33,856 nt of DNA, from assembly GCA_013115125.1 (NCBI GenBank), contig JABANN010000381.1:1-33856 (forward strand), written 5' to 3'. This document shows positions 9,677-20,157 of this stretch, piece by piece (the stretch's first letter is position 1; every line of letters begins with the position of its first letter). This DNA is from Perkinsus olseni (Eukaryota > Perkinsozoa > Perkinsida). The notes beneath the pieces were generated by a model. The model was not told where the DNA came from and ran no database searches. It was given only the letters and a program-made list of their open reading frames with translations. The position numbers and the translations under genes were made by a program.

Positions 9677-11990
9677 ATGGCCGACGACGCGGCGACTATA
9701 ACATTGCTCGTGGTATTGGCGTTGTTCCTCCTTCCTACAATGAGTGTGCACGCTGAGAGAATTCAGTCTCGTGCCCTGATAAGTGCTGGCCACTGGTCCC
9801 GGCTGTAAGTAGGTTGTCCGCCTCTACAACTAAGTACCGTTTGCCTCCTGCACCGTTAGTTCCGCACATCTCGGACGACTAAACGAACTTCGATACCGGT
9901 TGCAGCTGTGAATTTTACAGGGCTAAGTTCCACCTCCTTAGGCACTGGAATCCCGGTGGTTTCGCTTCTGAAGGAAAGAGCGGGGTGCAGGTAGGCCGTG
10001 ACGGTTAGGGGTTTATTCCAATCACGAAGGAGAATTCGGGTTACGAAGTTCGTAATGCGAACTCAAGGAGTTCGCGGTCCTGGTTACTAGGACTTGTGCG
10101 ATCGTGATCTTGCGTCTGCTCCATTCGTGCCGTGGGGAGAGGAACTTGCCGGCTCATGATGGCTGGATGCTTATTTTCCTTTCCGAGAAAGGCTCTACAT
10201 CAAGCGCGTAGTTTTTTGTCTTTCTGGCTCGATTTCCCGTCCTCGGCAGGTTGATGCCGTGTTAACGTATCATGCCAGTGGATACTTCCCTTGTTTCGGA
10301 GCGGGCATCGGCAGTGCATCCAGCCTGACTTTAGTTATTACTCCACCAGACGACGCCCTAACGGTAGGCACGGCTGCGAGAGGGCGATGACGCTCATGAG
10401 CTGGACTGATAGGTTCTTGTCGAGACGAAAGTCGTGAGCGACTCCCGGCCACTCGTCGTAACCAAGTGGATCCCGGACTCCCTGTACCCGATGCGTCATG
10501 ATTCCTAGCCACATAGCATTCTTCAGGGGTGTATCGATTTGGGTGCGTAACGACAATCGCTTGTGCTCTGTTGAGACTAGGCTGGTGGGCGAAATCTACC
10601 GTCCTAGAGAACACTTCGATGCCAGAATAGAATGGCCCCAATGCCCTTTCCCTGTTGCCATGCAGGTAGGCCACAACGTGCAGCTCTCATCCCCTATCCT
10701 GATTGGCGACGCTTCCGAGGTGCTGGTGTCATATCATCATCTTCGTTCGTATACTCGTCCCGATAGAGCATTGATACGTTCTGGCTAGCTTTACCGATGA
10801 AGATCGTAAGGCTTCCTGATATGCGTCTTCTCCTTTCCACCTCAGGGTATGTGTGGTTCCTGTTTTGCCATTGTTGTTTCCACAGTGGGGACTGACAGAG
10901 TCTGTGTCGAGAACGAACGATTGATCAGAAGGTGATACGGCCCTTTCGGTCCTTCTCTCGTCACCATAATTCCCAGCTTGTCGTAAGCCCTACTGTAGAT
11001 CCCGACCGCCCCTGTCCACGGCAGAAATTGAGAAGCAGCGGAGTACCTATCCCAAGACGCTTTCCCCGCAACCTATACTCAGTTGTGGAAACTTGGGAGG
11101 TCAGTCAGAGAAGCCCTCTGAGACTCTCTTCTCATTTTGGGAATGGTTCAGGTTGCGGAGGAGGTTCACCGTTCCTAGCCATCCAGTACAGTCAGCGCAA
11201 CGGTCTGCCAGATAGCGAGCACTGCCCTTACCTCAGTGCTGGCTGCACTCAGGAGGTGACCGAGGCTCCAACCTGTCCTTCTGGGTCCGTAGTTTTGTGT
11301 CAGATGGATGACCGCCGTGACGGGTGCCACAAGTGTAGCGAGCTCGGTCTCGGCTCGGCCAAGATTCTGCCGCTTTATCACTTCCATCCAGTGGTAAGAA
11401 GCTTGCTTGTAGTGAGACAATTTCTCAGGCATCTCGCTATCAGATACTAGCTCCTAATGAGGCGGTGATGATGCGAACAGTGCAGGAGACAGGTGGGTTG
11501 ACGACCTTGCCCTTTTGTACTACATTCGGACGCTCGTTCAGGCTCCGTCATAGTATCCTTCAGAGCCCACGCAAACTTTCAGGAGTTTTTCATGTTCAAC
11601 AGATTTGGGTTAGCTTTCCAGCTTCTAGGGGCTGTGGCTTGGCCAGTGTATTCTCCTCAGACTGTACACTACGACTGCGGGCTCCCCGGAGATCGGTAAC
11701 CATGCCGTGAGGATCATCGGCTTCGGCGTCGAGGTGGATTGCGCTGCCGTTCCCTCAAGTGCTAAAGCATTCCGTTCAGGGTAACGTGCCCTTCTGGTTA
11801 CTGATGAACTCATGGGGCGACGACTGGGGAGAACACGGTTGTTTTAGGATGCTCCGAGGTAGCCGCCGCAGTTGATCTTCTGTCCCTCCCCTCTTCCTTC
11901 AATTGCGTTGTAGGCCGCAACCTGTGTGGCATCGAAGAGCTTCCGGTCGGCATGGACCCGATCAACGTTGATCAACTCGACTCCCAGTAG
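9677..11990 (+). CDS. Cathepsin B/C-like papain-family cysteine protease (C1A)
   Basis: Thirteen exons, all phases consistent, 436 aa: 9677-9804, 9906-9990, 10250-10363, 10413-10483, 10527-10665, 10846-10931, 10999-11099, 11152-11393, 11444-11492, 11542-11608, 11661-11733, 11780-11858, 11914-11990. Residues 1-26 are a classical signal peptide (hydrophobic core LLVVLALFLL, cleavage after SVHA). A long pro-region follows, and the mature domain starts near HFDARIEWPQCP (162-173). Catalytic set: oxyanion Gln179, Cys185 in QGMCGSCFAI, His375 in GNHAVRIIGFG, Asn395 in LLMNSWGDDWGEHG. LSPQPILSC, GCGGGSPF, NEAVMM and the end motif RGRNLCGIE are also family-typical. Phe rather than Trp follows the catalytic Cys. 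Expected to be a secreted or lysosomal endopeptidase. Exons 2-4 (pro-region) rest only on open frame and phase. Confidence 0.88.
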
Positions 11991-12108
11991 GCTCCCCCCG
12001 TGCCTTAGTCGCTAGCCGCTTGCCACGTATGCTCGTCATGAATCCGTCCAAGCTCGAACCAGCGTCGCTTGAAAAATGCGACGCAGGCTCGTTCTTGTGT
12101 GAAGCCTC

Positions 12109-12807
12109 ATGCTCCTTCCGAACTGCTGCCACGCTTGCTTCAGACCGAGTGTGTTTGACTTATGCGCTGACAGAGCTCGCAAGCGTTCGGAAACCTGCTT
12201 TCCTGCGAGGTTTCCCATTATCGGTCCGATCAACCTCCTACCGCCCGATATTCTCTCGCGGCTGGCTGACACCACTGCAGCGGAGGCCACTCTCGCCGCC
12301 GAAGCTGCGCAAGACCTCAGTAACCGTATGGCTCGACAAGGCCTCGCGAATGCTGCCATCACTCAGGCTCTGTGGGCAGTCCTTCATCCGGCTCGTCCTG
12401 GTCGTTCCAGGACGACTCGCCGGGTCTGACCAAGGCTCACACGGCCACGACCGTAGGGAACTGGCGAACGCAGGTGCGAGTCATCGGAGTTGGGTTGCAT
12501 TTGCTTCCAGCGAACTGTTGTTGAGGGAGTATATGGGCTGTTGTCAGGACCCCACTGCGGAGTACTGGAAGTCGTTCTTCCAACGACATAAGCCTGAGGT
12601 CTTGCACGCCCTCAAGGTTGACAATTCGGAAGAGCGAAATGTGGTGGTGGAATGCCTAGAGTCCCAGGTAGATCCAGCGCTTCCTCGTATGCCATGCGCC
12701 TTAACAGGGCGACCTTACTGTTTTCTCTCAAGGTCGTGTTCGGTACGCTCATCCACATGCACTTGAGGTTGGAGTCAGCGGACGAATCACTCGAGTCCGA
12801 CGTGTAA
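12109..12807 (+). CDS. Unrecognised helical protein
   Basis: Model: 12109-12371, 12511-12667, 12733-12807 (164 aa), phases 2 and 0 consistent, introns 139 and 65 nt. The protein has an Ala-rich helical middle (TAAEATLAAEAAQDL), then LLREYMGCCQDP, EYWKSFFQRHKPEVLHAL and an acidic end (ESADESLESDV). I do not recognise a family. The first 35 or so codons look less protein-like than the rest, so the true start may be an upstream exon after 11990. A GTAAGA overlaps the stop codon and could be a donor to further exons, but I found no acceptor at a sensible distance. It begins only about 120 bp after the protease gene on the same strand. Confidence 0.45.
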
Positions 12808-13553
12808 GAAGGGATCTCCAGGGAAAGAAGGGTGGCGTGGCTGATGAGTACCCTGCGCCAGGTACATACACGTCGACCCCTTCGGCCGGTGCGAAGTCAC
12901 TCTGGGGGTCCCTGGCGATCCGTCTTCGTATTCGCAACCGCATGACCGGGCTCAGACCGCTTGATAACCCTCCCTTTGCCGATAGCTGGACCTCTTCCTC
13001 TCGTCGTAGTGTCCACCGTGTACTAGAAGTTTCTCGCTGAGGTTTGGTTGCTAAGTTCGTCTCCGCTTCACGAGTTGAGTACCGAGTGTATAACCGAAGT
13101 TGAGGACTGAGCAGTCGAATCGTTGACGTGTTGTGATGTAGACCAGGTAAGGCATTTGGTCCATGACATCGATTCTGTAACTTCCTCAACCCTTCTCTGG
13201 ACACCGAATCGGAATTTCGGTGTTGAAAACGAGGTGAGCCCGATCTGCTAGTATAGTAGAGCTAGATTCATGCCGTTGATACCAGTAAAATGGTGAAGTG
13301 TTTTGTGTCTTAATCTATGCTAAACGTCAGTCCGAGTAACGTAAAGTGTTCCCCATGTGGTCCATTCTTCGTTACTTAGTCGCGCTGAAGGCTCCAGCCT
13401 GTAACGATTCAATCGCTGCGATGCTTCTCTGTGTAGAGGCGTGGACTGTATCATACAGCCCAGGTCTCATGCAGTCGGGATAAGATTTATGCGATAAACT
13501 TAAGAGGTAGGTGTTTCAAGGAAGCATATTCGAAAACCCAACAGTAAAACAGC
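12808..13553. other. Intergenic, nothing firm
   Basis: Short open frames on both strands around 12750-13200, no motif. A plus-strand open stretch after the acceptor near 12950 (ending TGA near 13040) could be a last exon of the preceding gene, but the junction cannot be fixed. Confidence 0.4.
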
Positions 13554-15515
13554 TCATTCTACGGTCAGCTTCTTGCCGGATCGGCACGACGCTTGAACCT
13601 TCAGGGGAACGGTCCACATCGACACGGACAGCGCTTCCGACTGAAAAAACAGCAGGCACTTCGATTAATGAGATTCTAGTAAGACGAGGAGCCCAGGGGC
13701 CCAACTCACGATATCTCGCAGGACTGAAATGACCATGGACAGCCAAGACAGCAGAGCGAAGGTGGATACAAAAACGAGCAAAAATGGCTCGTGGATTGGA
13801 GGCCGGTTGTCGGGTGACAGGAGGCCGAGGACGCAGTTACCTGAAGATTCAATTCTCTCACTGGATATTAGCGAGAAAAAAATCCACATGCTATTATCAT
13901 GACGGGCACGATACAGGGCCAATGAGAGGGTGCGAGGTCGCCGTCGCACACATGAGCCACCTGAAGGGAAAATTTGTCGCTGTAGCAGTGTTAAAAGAGC
14001 GTCACAAAAGCTTTCGAAATTTGGACCGAGTGATACAATTCCACATGTTTGGCAGCCCTGCGCGAGCGTTTCCAGACCACGCAACTGTGCGGTAGGTCGA
14101 AGCCGTAGACGAATCATGGATAGTCTCGCAGCGATCACACGTCTCGGTTGGATTACCTGTATCATCGCTACTGTATAAGAGAATAGGATACCAATGAACC
14201 ATATGGTGAGCCTGGGGTGTTGGGCCGCGACACCCTCAGGAGAGAACGTCACCCACAGACAAGCGAGGACCACACCAACACAGTACGGTGCGGCCGTCGA
14301 GAACGCATGATGCAGATCATGAGTTCGAGTATCTGAAAACTTCTAATCAGCACATCATGAACCGGGAAGGCTGGGTCTTCACTCATTCGTTTCTGTTGCG
14401 ACCCGAACCCGAACTTGGTGAGATGACTATACACTCCATAAACGTGGTTCAAGGTGATTAGGATGGCCGAAAATAACATCCTGAGCGCAAAGTGATCCTC
14501 CTCGCCGAGACGATGCGCACGCTCACAGGACGAGGGTTATGTCACAGCGCTGGAAGCTGCCTCCAATGAACGGCAATGTCTCCTTCACATGCCAGAAGGA
14601 GGAGTAGTCGCTCATGAGGGAGCTCAGCAGGTACACAGTGGCTACGACGAAGATCCCCTCGTTGGGACCGTTGATGTATGGTAGAATGAATTCACCTGAT
14701 CGAAGCATTTGAGTTCCACAACTCTACCATGGACGAGCAAACCTCGATAATATTCGTCCCAGGTTGCAAAGAAAAATTGGGTAGAAGTCATGAAGAGCAT
14801 CGCCAAAGTCCTGAGCACGAGAAAGAGGAATTAGTACAAGTGAGTAGTCAACAGGGGGAGTATCGCACTCACCTCAATCCTGCTCCGTACTGGAATAGAG
14901 CAGCTGTCGAGAAGATACTAACCACAACGTTAATGCTGTCACAGCCATGGTCTATCAGGAGGCCGAGGGGACTGGACAGACCGAGCCGACGCGCCTACGG
15001 AGTAGTGTGCGATACGGCACAAAGAATCTAGGGTTAGCACCTGCTTCCCGTCTAAGTTGTCGAAGAACGAGTAAGCGATAACCATGATGCCCGTCAAGGC
15101 CCACACCCAGGCAGGGCAGGGTTCAGTGAGGGAGGGGCAGTACCTAGGGGAGTGAACAGTGCTGGGAGGCTGCGGACTGGCTATTACCAAAAAACGATGA
15201 GATGTGATATAACATTACAAAGAAGTCCACAAAGAGTAAGAACATTAGGATGGACCTGCAGCTTGGTAAAGCGACCTCCTCACTTGGTCATGCCCTACCC
15301 ATTCAGGGACCCATTGTATGATAACTTCACACAGCGGAGATAATACATAGTTGTAAAGCAGGCTGCGATCTTCCCCTACGAATTTAAAGGCCCTCACTTC
15401 CTTCGCATCCTCCGAGCTCAGATACCTAAGAACAGGCCGTAATGGGAGGTTTATCACGCTATTCAACTCACCTGGGGAGGAGGATACTATAAAGAAACCG
15501 CATAGATGGTTTCAT
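13554..15515 (-). CDS. CDP-alcohol phosphotransferase (EPT/CPT family), copy A
   Basis: Catalyses the last Kennedy-pathway step: CDP-ethanolamine or CDP-choline plus diacylglycerol gives PE or PC, in ER/Golgi membranes. Twelve exons, reading down: 15515-15472, 15425-15299, 15255-15188, 15143-15041, 14994-14873, 14810-14743, 14695-14527, 14480-14383, 14332-14157, 13960-13888, 13840-13710, 13640-13554; 421 aa. The signature DG(x)2AR(x)8G(x)3D(x)3D is complete across the exon 4/5 junction (NLDGKQ, ARRLG, then DHGCDS). Upstream FVGEDRSLLYNYVL and HPNVLTL, and downstream QHPRLTIWFIG and VAHVCD, match the family order, and there are several hydrophobic helices. Length is close to human CEPT1 (about 416). 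All twelve junctions keep phase. Substrate choice cannot be read from sequence. Confidence 0.92.
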
Positions 15516-15903
15516 CTGGGTCGCTGCCCTGCGAGACGAGATTGAAGACCATGAGCGGTCTGCATTGCTAGGCCCTTGTGGCTCAGCATCAACACCAGAA
15601 GGTTTCCGCGTGGCACGACTCGCAAGAGGCATGTTTATGGCGGATGATAAGCGAGAAGGAATCAACGATCGAGCAATGAACCGCGTTTTGAAGCACGCGT
15701 GCGCGAAGCATTTCTCGTGACGATGATCTTGTCGATGTAAGACAGCGCCTGGCTCCTGGGTCAGGAGTCCTGGCCCCATAAGACTCGGCGATGCAAAGAA
15801 CAAGTTTGAAGACGCATGGGCAAAAGCCGACGCACAGTATGGAACAGACAACCCACGGCGTCAGCCGTGGGTATGTAAAATCGCGGCAGGAGCCTGGTCA
15901 TGC
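15489..15903 (+). other. Coding-looking fragment, unassigned
   Basis: On the strand opposite phosphotransferase copy A, a frame without ATG runs to a TGA at about 15718-15720 and reads like protein (WVAALRDEIEDHERSALLG, then FRVARLARGMFMADDKREG). A second stretch in another frame continues to about 15900 (DAKNKFEDAWAKADAQYG). No family is recognised. It begins inside the phosphotransferase first exon, so it is a relic, an unrelated gene with unresolved exons, or chance. A perfect 8-bp stem (CCCACGGC/GCCGTGGG) lies at 15852-15871. Confidence 0.25.
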
Positions 15904-17317
15904 TAGCTTGTCGGGCCAGCCTAGTGACTAGGCCCTAGTCCGCATCAGCGGACACTCATGTGCTTGCGTGCAACCGAGTGTGCGTGTTAGGAATTATGTT
16001 GGTAGCGATTTTCGCTCTGCTCTCGACATAGTGGTTGCGACAAGCAGCAGCTATCAATGCATCATCGACTGCGCTATCGTGTGCTCCGCGCATCAGTAAA
16101 CTACCGAGCACCCCTCGCAATGGTTATCGCTAGCGTTGAGTATGACTGGAGCCTAAACGCGGCATCACCGCGCTCGGTGACGGGGCGTTCGGGGCCGGGT
16201 CGGTGTTGGAAGCTCTGTTGTCCATGAACAGTTGTCGAACGCGATGTACGTTCTCTACCCCCGCGTTTACCTTCCTCTTGCAGAGGAATGGCTCCCTTGA
16301 GTCCTAAGAAGTCCTTAGGAGTCGCCCGGCTGGAGGCTTCTCGGCTGGTCAATCCGCGAGTCGCGACGCTAGCTGTCCCTCACCAGTGTTCAGCGAGTTC
16401 GCGGACGGTGGATCGGGACGTTCACAGCATCAATATCGTTGTTATTCTTATTCCAAGTGCGTCTCCGCAAAGCGCGCCCCTTGCCAGTTCCTTTCGGCGA
16501 CCGAAGTCGGCCAGGATTTCAGCTAAGGCGAGAAGTCTTGGTTGCCTTCGTGAGAACTTCTGACTCAGAAGCAACCTCATACCTTTTGTCATTGTGGTCG
16601 GATATGATGCTGTCCTCAGCGGTATTTCTAAGATCGTCCATCGAGTAAGTCCGTCGTCATGGATCACTAAGACCATGCTCATCTCGCGGTGAAGCTTCCA
16701 TGTCTTGGACATCAAGACTTGATGTTGTGTTTACGACGCTTCGAGCTCGTCTTCGGAACGGACTCATAGAGGCGCATTCACCCCGGTGTTGCCATGCTGC
16801 TTCTGTTCTGACTGCTTAGTATTCTTGCGACAGCTCGATACCAGAGGCCTTGCCAAAAATGTGACGAGTCAGTCTGTGGAGAGACTAAGTCTTTGGAACA
16901 GTCAAATCCGTGGTGCCCATTGTTCCGGCCGCGGGTTGGCTGTTTTGCTTGTCTTCCTGTGCCCAGGCGATTTCGTCGAATCTTGCCGGATTTCGCTTGC
17001 CCGTCTACTGGGCACTCTTTGCTCCTGCATGCCCTTTCAAAGGAGCTCATTATCATAGTACGATGGTCGTACCCTGTCACTTAGACCATCATAAGCACTG
17101 TTCCTCACTTAGAAGCAAACTGAAACAATCCCTTAGAGACGGTTCGTGGTGTCCTATGAGCAGCTGTGAACATGTGTCAACCCTACCTGGCTCTTCAGTG
17201 ACGCGACGGCGATTTCTGCGCAATTATTGCTGTACAACTCGGAGGCGTAGAACGTACGAACTCAAGGGCAGATGATTTTTGAAAAGAGTTTAAAAAAAAA
17301 TCGAACAGTAGAACAAG
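15904..17317. other. Spacer between the two phosphotransferase genes
   Basis: Open frames of 60-120 codons on both strands (for example 16422-16715 minus and 16910-17275 plus) carry no motif that I recognise. The spacer should contain the 5' control region of copy A and the 3' end region of copy B. An A-run at 17292-17300 lies just beyond the copy B stop. Confidence 0.45.
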
Positions 17318-19370
17318 TCAGTCAATGGCACGCTTCTTGCCGGATCGGCACGACGCTTGAATCTTTAGAGGAACAGTCCACATCGACACGGACAGCGCTT
17401 CCGACTGAAAAAGACAACAGCCACAACGTCATGGAATGGCATTTGAGTGGACGAAGCGCTGAGGGGCCCAACTCACGATATCTCGCAGGACTGCAATGAC
17501 CATGGACAGCCAAGACAGCAGTGCGAAGGTGGATACAAACATGAGCAACAACGGCTCGTGAATTGGAGGCTGGTTGTCGGGTGACAGGAGGCCGAGGACG
17601 CAATTACCTGACGAGACAATTTCCTCGCAGGGAATGGGCGAGAAATGGTACATGATATTATGCAGACGGGAAGGATACAGGGCCATCGATAGGGCGTGAG
17701 GTCGCTATCACATACATGAGCCACCTGAAGAGATAGTTGGCTGCTCTCACTGGGTTCAAAGAACGTATTAAAAGCCCTCTAGATATGATACGATGGCCCG
17801 CCGTCGGCGGGTCATCAGATTTAGCTTGTTCAAAAGCCCGGCAAGAGCCTTCCCAAACCACGTAAAGTTAAAACTCGGCAAAGATTAACGGGATGTTGAA
17901 CATCGGATGTTCTCGCAGCCATCACACGTCTCGGTTGGATTACCTGTATCATCGCTACTGTATAAGAGAATAGGATACCGATGAACCATATGGTGAGCCT
18001 GGGGTGTTGGGCCGCGACTCCCTCAGGAGGGAACGTCACCCATAGACAAGCGAGAATCACACCAACACAGTACGGTGCGGCCGTCGAGAACGCATGATGC
18101 AGATCATGAGTTCGAGTATCTGAAAACTTGGAGTCCGCCGACCGGGACCCGGAAAATCCCCGCCCCTTTCCATAACGAGGAAGAGAGTTCTCACTCATTC
18201 GCTTCCGCTGCTCAGGAGGCGTGGTGAGGTAACTGTACACCCCATAAACGTGCGTTAAAATGACTGGAATGGCCGAGGTGGAACACCTGAGCTCAGTGTC
18301 GAGCCCAAGGCAAGACGATGCGCACGCCTACAGGACGAGGGCTATGTCACAGCGCTGGAAGCTGCCTCCAATGAACGGCAATGTCTCCTTCACATGCCAG
18401 AAGGAGGAGTAGTCGCCCATGAGGGAGCTCAGCAGGTATATAGTGGCTAGGATGAGGACACCTTCATTGGGACCGTTGACGTATGGTAGAATAAATTCAC
18501 CTAATCGTCATCGAGACAGCGTTCAAGTTGGTATAATGGGGTAGCCTACCTCGATAATATTCATCCCAAGCAGCAAAGAAGAACTGACTAGAGGCCATGA
18601 AGAGCATAGTCAGAGTTCTAAAGAGGAAGAGTAAATACTGACGTGGGAAACGCACCCCAGTGAATAGTTGACGACATGTAGTTCGTCGATCGCGCGCCGT
18701 AGCCAGCGTCCTCATCACTCACCTCAATCCTGCTCCGTACTGGAACAGAGCGGCTGCAGAGAAGGTACTCATCACTACGTTAATTCCGTCACAGCCATGG
18801 TCTACTAGGAGCCCGAGGGCACTTGAGAGACCGAGCCGACGCGCCTGCAGGGAACTGGTGGGTGCAAGGCGAAGAAGGGAATCTGGGGTGGGTACCTGCT
18901 TCCCGTCTAAATTGTCGAAAAGTTGGTACGCCAGGACCATGATGCCCGTCAAGGCCCACACCCAGGCAGGGCAGGGTTCAGTGAGGGAGGGGCAGTACCT
19001 AGGGGAGTGAACAGTGCTGAGAGGCTGCGGACTGGCTATTACCAAAAAACGATGAGATGTGATATAACATTACAAAGAAGTCCACAAAGAGTAAGAACAT
19101 TAGGATGGACCTGCAGCTTGGTAAAGCGACCTCCTCACTTGGTCATGCCCTACCCATTCAGGGACCCATTGTGTGATAACTTCACACAGCGGAGATAATA
19201 CATAGTTGTAAAGCAGGCTGCGATCTTCCCCTACGAATTTGAAGGCCCTCACTTCCTTTGCATCCTCCGAGCTCAGATACCTAAGAGCAGGCCGTGATGG
19301 GAAGTTTATTACCCTATTCAACTCACCTGGGGAGGAGGATACTATAAAGAATTTGCATAGATGGTTTCAT
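17318..19370 (-). CDS. CDP-alcohol phosphotransferase (EPT/CPT family), copy B
   Basis: Tandem paralogue of copy A with the same twelve-exon plan: 19370-19327, 19280-19154, 19110-19043, 18998-18896, 18844-18723, 18617-18550, 18500-18332, 18286-18195, 18119-17944, 17724-17652, 17607-17477, 17404-17318; 419 aa, every phase consistent. The catalytic signature is intact: D111, G112, A115, R116, G125, D129, D133 (DGKQARR ... DHGCD). Exon 7 (YVNGPNEGVL) and exon 9 (QHPRLTIWFIG) match copy A closely. The homology starts abruptly at the shared ATG (MKPSM) and runs past the stop. Exons 1-4 and their introns are almost identical to copy A, while introns 4-9 differ, which hints at recent gene conversion. 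Confidence 0.92.
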
Positions 19371-20157
19371 CTGGCGACTTGTGAGGTGTTAAAGCGCCCA
19401 ACGCAGATGCGCAGCGTCACGCGCCACGAAATTCAGTTCAGTCTCTATTACGCCTTAGTATGCCGCGCCAGAATACGCCTACTTAGTAACTCCTATTTCC
19501 ACAGCTCGCGTGTAGAGAAGATTATTTCCGATGAGACTTGTCATTGGTATAACCCGTTTCGCGAGCATGCCCGGAATGCCTGTAATTTCGGCGAAATGCG
19601 GTATTCAATTTCGCGGTAGTTGGGCCAGTTTATTTGTTTCGCCATTTACTCGGCTACGCGACACCCACCAGCCGCGCTGCTGTCTCAACTCACTAATATC
19701 CTCGGCTCCCGGCGTAAAGGCCGCACCCTAGGCCTTATACACTTCTCGCTACTCCCTTGGTCGTGAATTTGAGGGCCTTACCCGCGGGATTGAACTCCGT
19801 ATTCGAGGCCTGCCGCTGAAATGACTTCTCTATTCGCCAACTTAACGTCCTCATTTCGGCCCTGTCTTTACTCGCTAAAGTGACGATATCCTCGCCTACT
19901 GGCATAGCGACCTCTAGGCGTCTCTCAACGCTTCAGCCCACAGCAAGCACAGAGTAGTGCCTGGTCGCAGGTTCTGTCACGTATGAAGGTCAAGCAGCAG
20001 TTAGTTGAGTCAGCTTCTCAGCCGGTTATGTGTAGAACTCAGTAGGTAGCGGGTGTAACCTTGAGCTCTGTCAACGCGAGCTCTAGGCCTAGTACGCCTC
20101 TTAACAGGCTGGGTTGTGGTGCACTTGGCCACGTTCAGTTGTTTCGTCCCGTCCCCG
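19371..20157. promoter_or_regulatory. Divergent intergenic region
   Basis: 787 bp separating the ATG of phosphotransferase copy B (minus) from the ATG of the FIP1-RRM gene (plus), so it must contain both promoters. No TATA-like or other defined element is obvious. The middle is rich in imperfect CTCGCTA/CTCGGC-type motifs. No coding exon seen. Confidence 0.4.

Noticed and set aside
12020-12766. 248-codon plus-strand open frame taken as one exon
   Set aside because: The better-looking protein changes frame inside it, and the three-exon model gives a more consistent product; the open frame is partly a read-through of an intron.
13841-13887. Apparent in-frame stop in copy A after CGFFSR, suggesting a pseudogene
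   Set aside because: The stop lies within a 47-nt GT-AG intron that copy B has at the same place; with the intron removed both copies are open.
13665-14273. 202-codon minus-strand open frame in phosphotransferase copy A
   Set aside because: It reads through introns 9, 10 and 11. Splicing restores the family motifs (QHPRLTIWFIG, VAHVCD, PPIHEP) and matches copy B.
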